Assembly (NCBI GenBank): GCA_023428915.1
Contig: JAEYWL010000057.1
Coordinates: 1 to 31,116, forward strand
DNA: 31,116 nucleotides
Origin: Verrucomicrobiota bacterium
Lineage (GTDB): Bacteria; Chlamydiota; Chlamydiia; Chlamydiales; JAEYWL01
Reading direction: 5' to 3'
Shown in pieces: positions 24,406 to 31,116 of this stretch (its first letter is position 1; each line of letters opens with the position of its first letter). Under the pieces are notes generated by a model that made no database searches, was not told where the DNA came from, and saw only the letters and a program-made list of their open reading frames with translations. Both the position numbers and the translations under genes were made by a program.

Positions 24406-25503
24406 ATGCCTTTGCCAATCTATTCTGAACCTTCAAAGCAAGCCATAAAATCGATTCGCCACACAATTGGTATTGCTGCCGGCAAAGGAGGCGTTGGTAA
24501 ATCAACACTAACAGCAAACCTGGCGTTGGCTTTAAAAAAATTGTCTTTTTCGGTCGGGGTGCTTGATGCAGATTTATATGGCCCCTCTTTGCGTAAAATG
24601 CTTCCAGAAGAAACTTTCCCAAGCCAACAAAATAGCTCTTTCCAACCAGCTATGGCCCATGGCATAAAACTCATGTCCATGGCTTATTTTAAAAAAGAAC
24701 GGGATGCAGCGGTAATACGCGCGCCTATTGCCAATAAACTTATCAGCCAATTCGCGAACCAGGTAGAGTGGGGTTCATTAGATTATCTGCTTATTGATTT
24801 TCCTCCTGGAACAGGCGATATACAGCTTTCATTAAGTCAAACAGGACAGCTCAATGGGGCCATCCTGGTAACTACCCCTCAAGAAATTGCCTTATTGGAT
24901 GTGCGTAAAACACTGCATATGTTTGAACAGCTTAATGTTCCGATTCTTGGAGTTTTAGAAAATATGAGTTATTACAGGGATGCCAATCAGCAGCCCATTG
25001 CTCTTTTTGGAGAAGGCGGAGGACAAAAAATAGCCGAAGAATATCGGATCCCCTTTTTAGGCCGGCTTCCCTTAGATCCGATGCTCTGTAACCTATCTGA
25101 CAAAGGACTTTCGCTATTCGACGCAGATGCAGCGGCGGAACGTGAAAGTACGCAAGCGCTACTGCACTTAGCCCGGCAGCTCCCTGAATTATTGGTAAAA
25201 GCGCAAGCCACAAGCCAGCTGCAATTAGTCAAATTGACCCCGCTAAATCGCACTGACTTTACTTTACTTTGGAGTGATGGCAAAGAAACACGCCACCGTT
25301 TATACGAACTGCAGAAACTTTGTCCTTGCGCTGCTTGCACCGATGAAAATAGCGGCGAAAGGATTCCAAAAAAAGAACCTCTTGACCCAGGTGTACAGGC
25401 AGATTCAATTCAGTTAGTAGGAAGGTATGGAATTAAAATCGCATTTACCTCAGGCTGTTCCAATGGAATTTATACTTTCGAAAATCTTAGGAAAATTGGC
25501 TAA
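24406..25503 (+). CDS. mrp: Mrp/ApbC-type P-loop ATPase fused to a DUF971 domain
   Basis: 365 aa. Residues 1-262 form a deviant-Walker (SIMIBI) ATPase of the Mrp/ApbC/NBP35 group, used in iron-sulfur cluster delivery: GKGGVGKST (26-34, with the signature Lys27), LDADLYGPS (53-61), LLIDFPPGTGD (128-138), TTPQEIALLDVRK and LGVLENMSYY. Residues about 270-365 are a DUF971 / gamma-butyrobetaine-hydroxylase-N-like domain: LLWSDGKETRHRLYELQKLCPCAAC (C306, C308, C311) and FTSGCSNGIYTFENL (C351 where a His is usual). The CxxC expected just after ENMS in cluster carriers is absent (RDAN instead). Its 3' end overlaps ytgA, so it may be co-transcribed with the metal transporter. The ATPase family is certain; the carrier role is inferred. 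Confidence 0.9.
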   Translation: MPLPIYSEPSKQAIKSIRHTIGIAAGKGGVGKSTLTANLALALKKLSFSVGVLDADLYGPSLRKMLPEETFPSQQNSSFQPAMAHGIKLMSMAYFKKERDAAVIRAPIANKLISQFANQVEWGSLDYLLIDFPPGTGDIQLSLSQTGQLNGAILVTTPQEIALLDVRKTLHMFEQLNVPILGVLENMSYYRDANQQPIALFGEGGGQKIAEEYRIPFLGRLPLDPMLCNLSDKGLSLFDADAAAERESTQALLHLARQLPELLVKAQATSQLQLVKLTPLNRTDFTLLWSDGKETRHRLYELQKLCPCAACTDENSGERIPKKEPLDPGVQADSIQLVGRYGIKIAFTSGCSNGIYTFENLRKIG

Positions 25504-26503
25504 TTCGCGTAACTTGCTGCTAGGGCTAGCCTTTGCGGTGTGTTGCAATTTCGCCTGTTCGACTAGCGATTCAAAAAACTATCAGCAAGAAGTTCAAAAT
25601 TGGTTCACTTCTAATCAAAAAGTCAAAATTCTCGCCACCACCGAAATGATCAACGATTTGGTCAAAAATATCGGCGGCGAACATGTCGATAGCATTGCAT
25701 TAATCCAAGGGCAGCTTGATCCCCATTCTTACCAACTGGTTAAGGGCGACGATGAAAAAATTTCATTTGCAGACCTTATTTTTTACAATGGCTTAGGCCT
25801 TGAACATGGCCCAAGCTTGCAAAAAGCTTTGGTTATGCACCCTAAAGCGTTTCCTTTAGGCGACTTGATTCAACAACATAATCCAAGAGCTATCTTAAAA
25901 GTAAATGGCCAGCTTGACCCGCACATTTGGATGGATGTCTCATTATGGTCAGAAGCCATTCCATTTATCGTCGCTGAATTAAGCAAGCAAGATCCCCGGC
26001 ATGCCAAGGAATATGCCGCTAATGGCAATCAGCTGCAGACCCTCATGCAAAAAACCCATGGAGAGATAAAGACCGAACTGCAAGCTATTCCCAATAAGCA
26101 GCGTTATCTTGTCACTAGTCATGATGCCTTTAACTACTTCACTAGAGCCTATTTAGCAACAAGCGAAGAGCTGGCTGATAACCGGTGGCAAGAAAGATTT
26201 GCGGCACCTGAAGGTCTAGCTCCCGAAAGCCAGCTAAGTACTGCCAATATCAAGCAAATCATCGACCACTTGCAGCAATATGACATTCACGTTCTATTTC
26301 CAGAATCCAATGTAAGCAAAGATTCCATCAAAAAAATTGTCGCTGCCGGCAAAGAAAAAGGACTGGATGTCGCAATTGCCCAAGAACCTCTCTATGGTGA
26401 TGCCATGGGAGGCAAAGAAAGCGACGGAGCCACTTATTTGGGTATGATGAAGCACAATGCACGGGTGATTTCCAACAATCTCAGGAGTGTCCATGCCCCT
26501 TAA
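25463..26503 (+). CDS. ytgA: Metal-binding periplasmic protein of the YtgABCD transporter
   Basis: About 346 aa, cluster A-I (ZnuA/TroA/PsaA) solute-binding protein for iron, manganese or zinc. Numbering from the ATG at 25427, metal ligands are His100 (LDPHSYQ), His166 (LDPHIWMD), His232 (SHDAFNYF) and Asp325 (YGDAMGG), the full family set; the long helix linking the two lobes is in the middle. A hydrophobic export signal (NLLLGLAFAVCCNFA) ends at Cys44, possibly a weak lipobox. The start is uncertain: ATG 25427 (AGGAAGG only one base away), ATG 25463 (CAGG 8 bases away), or TTG 25496 (AGGA 3 bases away, giving the neatest signal peptide). All overlap mrp, by 77, 41 or 8 bases. First gene of ytgABCD. 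Confidence 0.92.
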   Translation: MEFILSKILGKLANSRNLLLGLAFAVCCNFACSTSDSKNYQQEVQNWFTSNQKVKILATTEMINDLVKNIGGEHVDSIALIQGQLDPHSYQLVKGDDEKISFADLIFYNGLGLEHGPSLQKALVMHPKAFPLGDLIQQHNPRAILKVNGQLDPHIWMDVSLWSEAIPFIVAELSKQDPRHAKEYAANGNQLQTLMQKTHGEIKTELQAIPNKQRYLVTSHDAFNYFTRAYLATSEELADNRWQERFAAPEGLAPESQLSTANIKQIIDHLQQYDIHVLFPESNVSKDSIKKIVAAGKEKGLDVAIAQEPLYGDAMGGKESDGATYLGMMKHNARVISNNLRSVHAP

Positions 26504-27272
26504 AGAAGAAACATGCGCCCTGCATGTGCAGCATGTGACAGTTAATTACGATAAACGGCCTGCGTTATGGGACATTAGTGCTGCAGTGCCCAATGGCCTG
26601 CTTATAGGTATTTTAGGCCCCAACGGCGCCGGTAAAAGCACTTTTATCAAAGCCGCCTTAGGCCTCATTCCCACATTGTCAGGACAAATCGATTTTTTTG
26701 GGCAGCCCCTAAAAAAAGTCAAACAACGGATTGCTTACGTCCCGCAAAGAGAATCAGTCGATTGGGATTTCCCCATTACAGTACTGGACCTCGTCATTAT
26801 GGGACGGTATGGCAAACTGGGCCTGTTTCGTTGGCCCGGAAAAAAAGAACGCGAATTAGCTTTTACATATTTGCAAATGGTCGGGATGGAAGGATTTGCA
26901 GACCGTCAAATCAGCCAACTATCCGGGGGGCAGCAGCAGCGGGTTTTCCTCGCGCGCGCGCTAATACAAGAACCTGACATATTTTTTATGGATGAGCCTT
27001 TCACCGGGGTTGATGCTGCCACTGAAGCTGTGCTTGTGCAAATCCTAAAGGATCTCAAAGAAAAGGGCAAAACGGCCTTTATAGTACACCATGACTTGAA
27101 CAACGTCGCCCAGTATTTTGACTGGGCCATGCTCTTAAATATGCGATTAGTGGCTTGCGGACCAGTGGAAGAAGTCTTTACAGCTGAAAATATCCAACGC
27201 GCTTATGGCAATAGCTCAACTCTTTTGACTGAGGCGTTAACTCTGTCGCAACTCAAAACTTCAGGCCGATAA
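26493..27272 (+). CDS. ytgB: Metal ABC transporter ATPase
   Basis: 259 aa ABC ATPase that powers metal import with YtgA, YtgC and YtgD. Walker A GPNGAGKST, Q-loop (VPQRESVDWDFPI, the form typical of Mn/Zn/Fe A-I transporters), signature LSGGQQQRV, Walker B IFFMDEPFTGVD and the switch His in VHHDLNN are all intact. The ATG at 26493 has AGGAG 5 bases upstream; it overlaps the end of ytgA by 11 bases, and a GTG two codons earlier is unlikely. YtgC starts 5 bases after its stop. Cytoplasmic face of the inner membrane. Confidence 0.97.
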   Translation: MPLKEETCALHVQHVTVNYDKRPALWDISAAVPNGLLIGILGPNGAGKSTFIKAALGLIPTLSGQIDFFGQPLKKVKQRIAYVPQRESVDWDFPITVLDLVIMGRYGKLGLFRWPGKKERELAFTYLQMVGMEGFADRQISQLSGGQQQRVFLARALIQEPDIFFMDEPFTGVDAATEAVLVQILKDLKEKGKTAFIVHHDLNNVAQYFDWAMLLNMRLVACGPVEEVFTAENIQRAYGNSSTLLTEALTLSQLKTSGR

Positions 27273-27277
27273 ACGGT

Positions 27278-28615
27278 ATGGCATACAGGTTTTTGGACTT
27301 TTTCACTGATCCCGTTTTAAGAGCTCCCACCATTGGCTGTATGTTGATGTGCTTAAGCGCCGCTATCACTGGGGTTATGGTATTTTTACGCAAGCAGTCG
27401 CTGGTAGGAGAAGCGCTATCCCATGCTGCCTATCCGGGAGTTGTCATCGGACTGCTGCTTGGAAGTTTTTTAGGCGATGAAGGCGAGCTGGCCCTTTCCA
27501 TGGGCATACTCGGCGGGGCATTTGCTACTGCCTGCATCGGCTATTGGCTGATCAATTGCTTGCAGCGCAGATTGAAAGTACCAGCTGACGCAGCACTCTG
27601 CGTAGTGCTTTCTCTATTTTTTGGCGCAGGGATTACCTTAGCCAGCAGGGTCCAATTTACCCATCCTTCGCTTTATAAACAGATTCAAATGTATCTATAT
27701 GGCCAAGCGGCTACTATGACCGACTTGCATATAGCTCTTTACTCATTACTAAGCATCGTTTTAATTACAACTGTTGTCCTGCTCTACAAAGAGATTAAAG
27801 CCGTTTCTCTAGACACTTTATATGCCAAAAGCCTAGGCATCCCCGCCTCTATGGTGGATGGGGTCACTATGTTTCTAACAACTTTTGCTTTAGTTGTGGG
27901 CATTCGTTCAGTGGGCGTCGTGTTAATGTCGGCCATGTTTATTGCCCCTGCCGCAGCTTCCCGGCAATTCACCAATCGCCTTTCCCGCATGTTTATGCTT
28001 GCAGCCGTATTTGGCATGGCAAGCGGTTTTTTAGGCAATTATCTTTCTGTTGCAAGCCTTAGCTACTTTCCCTTAACCGCTGCGATTAGCTTGCCTACAG
28101 GCCCTATGATTGTCGTGGTTGCAGCAACCATTTGTATTTTGTCCCTATTATTTGCCCCGCAAAGAGGCGTGCTTCTCCGCTATATACGGGCCCGCCAATT
28201 TAAACTGAAAAGCGTCTCTGAAAATATTTTAAAAATGCTATGGCGCTCGCACCCCGATCCTGAATCGTTAAAAAGGATTCTTTATTCGCAGGGAATATCG
28301 AGAAGGATGGGCAGGAAATTACTCAGGCAGCTGGAACAAACCCAGCTTATTACACTCGACCGGGAATTTGCTTCGCTTACTCCGCAAGGGTTTAAGCAAG
28401 CTGCCCGCATTGTGCGCCTGCATCGTTTATGGGAAGTCTATTTGGCCGATTACTTAGCAGTAGGTGCTGAAAAAGTCCACCGCAGCGCAGAAGAGATGGA
28501 GCACATCATTACACCTGAAATTGAAGAAGAGTTGATTAAGCTGCTGCACGATCCGAAAAAAGACCCTCACCATCAACCCATTCCGCCTAAGGAACAACCG
28601 GAGAACTTAGGATGA
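27278..28615 (+). CDS. ytgC: Metal permease fused to DtxR-like repressor (YtgC-YtgR)
   Basis: 445 aa. Residues 1-295 are an ABC-3 (ZnuB/TroC) permease with about 8 TM helices (LRKQSLVGEALSHAAYPGVVIG is the family's ATPase-contact region; GIRSVGVVLMSAMFIAPAAASR lies at 208-229). Residues about 310-445 are a DtxR/MntR-type module: a winged helix (ILKMLWRSHPDPESLKRIL ... GRKLLRQLEQTQLI ... LTPQGFKQA) and dimerisation/metal domain with His382, Glu386, His401, Glu405, Glu408 and His409. In C. trachomatis the same fusion (CT069) is cleaved to release the repressor YtgR, which senses iron and represses the operon. Glu405 stands where DtxR has Cys102, as in manganese-type MntR/TroR proteins. Overlaps ytgD by 4 bases (ATGA). 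Confidence 0.95.
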   Translation: MAYRFLDFFTDPVLRAPTIGCMLMCLSAAITGVMVFLRKQSLVGEALSHAAYPGVVIGLLLGSFLGDEGELALSMGILGGAFATACIGYWLINCLQRRLKVPADAALCVVLSLFFGAGITLASRVQFTHPSLYKQIQMYLYGQAATMTDLHIALYSLLSIVLITTVVLLYKEIKAVSLDTLYAKSLGIPASMVDGVTMFLTTFALVVGIRSVGVVLMSAMFIAPAAASRQFTNRLSRMFMLAAVFGMASGFLGNYLSVASLSYFPLTAAISLPTGPMIVVVAATICILSLLFAPQRGVLLRYIRARQFKLKSVSENILKMLWRSHPDPESLKRILYSQGISRRMGRKLLRQLEQTQLITLDREFASLTPQGFKQAARIVRLHRLWEVYLADYLAVGAEKVHRSAEEMEHIITPEIEEELIKLLHDPKKDPHHQPIPPKEQPENLG

Positions 28616-29604
28616 GCCGCAGCTTTAGCAATCCCTACTCCGCGCAAGATTTTTTTGGTTTTTTTACCCTGCTTGCTCAGCGCCTTGGTGAATTTTTTAG
28701 TACCGGCAGTCTCGCAGGGGGCTTAGCCAGTGATGAAATACAAATTATTGTACTCGCTGGCGTGGCCGCTTCTGCAGCCTTGGTCGGCTCATTTTTAGTG
28801 TTGCGGCGTATGACTATGCTGGCTAATTCCCTATCGCATACAATTTTATTGGGTATTGTCATCGCTTTTTTATTAACCCGGGGCAATTTCTTTTCGCACG
28901 ACCCAGGCACTACCTTTAATATCCAGGCAATGCTGTTCGCTTCCTTTTTCATGGGGCTCGCCACCACCTTTCTTACCGAGTTGCTGACTAAAACGGCCAA
29001 ATTGCAAGAGGATGCCAGCATCGGCTTGGTGTTTACCACTTTGTTTGCTTTAGGCATTATATTGGTGACAGTGTTTACGCGAGAGGCGCACATTGGTACT
29101 GAAGTAGTTATGGGCAACGTCGATATCTTAAATATAGAAGACTTCAAGTTAGTGTATTTAGCTTTAGCTTTAAACTTAAGCTTGGGTTTCTTGTTCTTTA
29201 AAGAATACGCCATCACTACCTTTGATGAACCCTTGGCTAAATCCCTGGGGTTCTCGACCCTTTTTTTTAATTATTTGTTAATGCTGCAAGTTTCAGCTAC
29301 GGTAGTGAGCGGCTTTCGCGCTGTAGGCGTGCTTATGATCCTGGCCTTTCTAACCATTCCTCCGCTTGCAGCACGCTTATTCACACATAATCTTAAAAAA
29401 ATGATCCTGCTGGCAGCTATTATAGGTGTTATAGGCTCATTTATCGGCGTAGCTCTTTCGCGCCATTTGCTATCTGTATACGGTATAGCCCTTTCGACCG
29501 GAGGGCTTACAGTATGCGTGTTAGGAGCCATTTACGCCTTAACCGCCGCCGGCTGGCTCATCAAAAAGCGCGCGCCTAACAAAAAGTCCGAATCAGGCGC
29601 TTAA
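28612..29604 (+). CDS. ytgD: Metal ABC transporter permease
   Basis: 330 aa second ABC-3 family permease, about 8-9 TM helices, without the repressor extension. Family segments: LRRMTMLANSLSHTILLGIVIAF (about 63-85), ASIGLVFTTLFALGIILVTV, GNVDIL, FDEPLAKSLGFS, and VVSGFRAVGVLMILAFLTIPPLAARLF. It completes the YtgABCD importer and is translationally coupled to ytgC by an ATGA overlap, with GGAG about 8 bases before the ATG. The last six codons (KSESGA) and the TAA are provided by a solo copy of the inverted-repeat arm that begins at 29584, so the original C terminus has been altered by insertion. No hairpin terminator follows closely. Confidence 0.95.
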   Translation: MSRSFSNPYSAQDFFGFFTLLAQRLGEFFSTGSLAGGLASDEIQIIVLAGVAASAALVGSFLVLRRMTMLANSLSHTILLGIVIAFLLTRGNFFSHDPGTTFNIQAMLFASFFMGLATTFLTELLTKTAKLQEDASIGLVFTTLFALGIILVTVFTREAHIGTEVVMGNVDILNIEDFKLVYLALALNLSLGFLFFKEYAITTFDEPLAKSLGFSTLFFNYLLMLQVSATVVSGFRAVGVLMILAFLTIPPLAARLFTHNLKKMILLAAIIGVIGSFIGVALSRHLLSVYGIALSTGGLTVCVLGAIYALTAAGWLIKKRAPNKKSESGA

Positions 29605-29621
29605 ATAGACAAGGGACGCCA
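29584..29621 (+). repeat. Solo arm of the MITE-like inverted repeat
   Basis: Identical over 23 bases to the outer end of the left arm at 20651 (AAGTCCGAATCAGGCGCTTA and on), then ACAAGGGACGCCA after a two-base difference. Like the right arm it lacks the AGCAGGGAC insert. It overlaps the end of ytgD, giving its stop codon. The matching opposite arm was not found in 29622-30174. Confidence 0.8.
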
Positions 29622-30174
29622 GTGACTTAATTGACTAAGCACCAGTCATTTATTAGACTTCTTTAGAAATTCCATTTGTTTGTTAAAATAATTCTTTTTG
29701 GCGGTCTTTACGAGGCTATGAAAAATGAAAGCTTAGACCCTGATTGCTACCCAAACTTGTCATATAAGCTTTAGTTAGATCCAGATGCGTAGGATTGATT
29801 TGAGAGTAAGGGTTCTCTGATGGCGCGTAAATAATCAACCAATATTTTCTTTGGCCTGCAAGTTTTGAGTCTTAGCTTTCTTTTTTTATCGTTCTCTCAT
29901 CCAATCATGAGAACGATAAAAAAAGAAAGCTAAGACGAGCTAAGAATAAATCTTTACAGAGCTTTCCATGGTTCTCTACGGAGTCATATATTGAAATGGG
30001 CTGCTTTACAGGCCTTTTCAGCTCCACTATAGTTATTCGAAAAATGACCTGCAATGTCTTAGGCGACTTTAAAAATCTTCCCTGATTACGCAGTGTCAAA
30101 ACCTTTCGGCACTTCTGTAAAAAATCTTTTCTTATTACTTTTCTAAGCCTTTAGTTACTCCTAGCCTTATTTTT
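29605..30174. other. Accessory intergenic region before the IS110 gene
   Basis: 570 bases without a credible gene. It holds the rest of the solo repeat arm (to 29621), a perfect 28-bp inverted repeat (29869-29936), and about 240 bases between that repeat and the IS110 stop codon that may be the right end of the insertion sequence. A 64-codon open frame on the minus strand (29905-30099) has no ribosome site or recognisable product. No tRNA-like fold was seen. Confidence 0.5.
29869..29936. repeat. Perfect 28-bp inverted repeat (hairpin)
   Basis: 29869-29896 and 29909-29936 are exact complements, separated by a 12-base spacer. The arms start GTCTTAGCTTTC and contain a run of seven T (seven A in the other arm). 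The T-run is inside the stem, not after it, so it is not a standard terminator, although transcripts from either side would fold strongly. It may be an insertion-sequence end, an inverted duplication, or a processing signal. Confidence 0.85.
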
Positions 30175-31116
30175 TTAGGCCACTACCTGAGCCGATTCTA
30201 CTTTGTCTGTAAAACAAAACTCCTCACCCGTAATTAACATACGATGCATTATCACCGATAATTTCCTGCCGACTGCTACTGCTGCCTTCTTTAATCCATG
30301 CTTTCTTGCAACTTTTTGACCCCAAGCTTTCAACTTACTCCATCTCTCGCTTCTAGTTAATATAACCATTCCCGCTTCTACTAAAAGACTTCGTAAATAG
30401 GTGGGGCCTTTTTTGCTAATTCTACCCATTTTTTCAGTATCCCCTGATGAGTATTGGGTGGGCGTCATGCCAATAAACGCTCCTACTTGTCGCGAACTCG
30501 TAAATCTTTTTTCATCCCCTAACTCAGATGTAAATGTCAGGGCTGTTATTGAACCTATACCTGGAATTGTCATCAAAAGGGCTTCTTTTTCTTTACATAG
30601 GCTTTTGACTTTTTTATCTAGCTTCTTCACTGCTTCTGAGAGCCTTAGGTAAGAATCCAATAAGCTCAAGATTACTTCCTGTGTCAGTTCATGAAGATCT
30701 TGAGTGAGTCGTTTTACTTCATTGCAAAATGAAATCCCATCGGCTGATTTCATTTTGAGACCATATGTTTTTAAATGACCTCGAATACATAGCTGCAATT
30801 GCTTGCGTTGTTCGACTAATAATTTTCTGCTTCTTAATAATGTTTGAGTTGCTAATTCATTGGATTTCTTTGTAGTGATTGGCTTGAAAAAGTCTAGTCG
30901 AAGACCTTCTGCTAATCCTCTTGCATCATTTTTGTCTGTTTTATTGATCTTAAGAGATAAAAAAGTTGCGGCTTGTCGTGCATCTACACAGACGATGGGC
31001 AAACCTGCACGCTCAAGCTCCTCTGTTAGATAGTGACACATAGAGCCCGTTTCTAGACAAATTTTTTCAATTGATATTTTACCTGCTCGTAGAATTGCAG
31101 TTATTATTGCTTCAGG
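30175..31116 (-). CDS. IS110-family transposase, 5' end beyond window
   Basis: The frame stays open to the window edge, giving 313 codons; the true start lies to the right of 31116. The N-terminal DEDD (RuvC-like) domain is represented by the Glu in CLETGS and the Asp pair in KTDKNDARGLAEG; the first Asp should be just outside the window. After a coiled linker (about 100-170), the C-terminal Transposase_20 domain has TIPGIGSITALTFTSELGD, FTSSRQVGAFIGMTPTQYSSGD with the candidate catalytic Ser, and MGRISKKGPTYLRSLLVEAG. No frameshift or stop interrupts what is seen, so it may be active. IS110 elements usually lack terminal inverted repeats and use a noncoding bridge RNA from a flank of the gene. 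Confidence 0.93.
   Translation of the reverse strand, partial: PEAIITAILRAGKISIEKICLETGSMCHYLTEELERAGLPIVCVDARQAATFLSLKINKTDKNDARGLAEGLRLDFFKPITTKKSNELATQTLLRSRKLLVEQRKQLQLCIRGHLKTYGLKMKSADGISFCNEVKRLTQDLHELTQEVILSLLDSYLRLSEAVKKLDKKVKSLCKEKEALLMTIPGIGSITALTFTSELGDEKRFTSSRQVGAFIGMTPTQYSSGDTEKMGRISKKGPTYLRSLLVEAGMVILTRSERWSKLKAWGQKVARKHGLKKAAVAVGRKLSVIMHRMLITGEEFCFTDKVESAQVVA

Noticed and set aside
25556..25566. TGTTCGACTAG in ytgA also found in the 11044-11153 repeat
   Set aside because: Eleven bases shared inside a coding signal peptide, with no extended similarity; most likely chance.
28677..29216. 179-codon open frame opposite ytgD
   Set aside because: Antisense shadow; Lys/Asn/Ser-rich translation reflects the complement of membrane-protein codons.
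29905..30099. 64-codon open frame on the minus strand between ytgD and the IS110 gene
   Set aside because: It runs through one arm of the 28-bp inverted repeat, has no ribosome site and a composition unlike the neighbouring genes; best seen as chance.
1..31116. CRISPR array, tRNA or rRNA genes
   Set aside because: No regularly spaced direct repeats and no tRNA-like or rRNA-like sequences were recognised in any gap.

Overview
The window reads as chromosome of an amoeba-associated (environmental) member of the Chlamydiae, most like a Parachlamydiaceae-type organism. The evidence is a set of lineage hallmarks: an EUO-type developmental regulator, a plant/rickettsial-type ADP/ATP translocase, a tail-specific protease of the chlamydial type, a SecD-SecF fusion, and a TroABCD/YtgABCD metal transporter whose third gene carries a DtxR-like repressor at its C terminus (YtgC-YtgR). 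No species is assigned. Intergenic DNA is very AT-rich; genes are moderately AT-rich.

Layout. 122-3701 (minus): a PhoR-like sensor kinase with no visible partner regulator, a small membrane protein, and pgk translationally coupled to that membrane protein. 3915-4553 (plus): a small secreted protein ending in a PEP-CTERM sorting signal. 4613-10260 (minus): tsp, a degenerate-kinase protein and gltX. 10516-10941 (plus): euo. 11160-14248 (minus): an rRNA uracil methyltransferase coupled to recJ. 14399-15874 (plus): a protein with type II phosphatidylinositol 4-kinase-like motifs. 15927-20495 (minus): secDF. The order tsp / gltX / euo / recJ / secDF matches, as I recall it, C. trachomatis CT441-CT448, with lineage-specific genes inserted. 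The degenerate-kinase gene lies where the cysteine-rich outer-membrane genes lie in Chlamydia.

20496-20825 holds a long inverted-repeat element. Beyond it are a helical-repeat hypothetical gene, the ADP/ATP translocase and a basic small protein (minus), then an Mrp-type ATPase fused to a DUF971 domain and the four ytg genes (plus). As I recall, translocase-hypothetical-ytgABCD corresponds to CT065-CT070, so two blocks that are separate in Chlamydia are joined here, with the repeat element near the joint. A solo arm of the same repeat supplies the last codons of ytgD. The right edge (29605-31116) is accessory DNA: a perfect 28-bp inverted repeat and an IS110-family transposase cut by the window end.

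Functionally, the window combines host-energy parasitism (ADP/ATP translocase), metal uptake with built-in repression (YtgABCD-R), protein export (SecDF) and turnover (Tsp), the developmental regulator EUO, housekeeping enzymes, and two candidate host-interaction proteins with kinase-like folds. The strongest leads are the PI4K-II-like protein, the PEP-CTERM protein, the Mrp-DUF971 fusion that lacks the usual CxxC, and the mobile inverted repeat that forms gene 3' ends.
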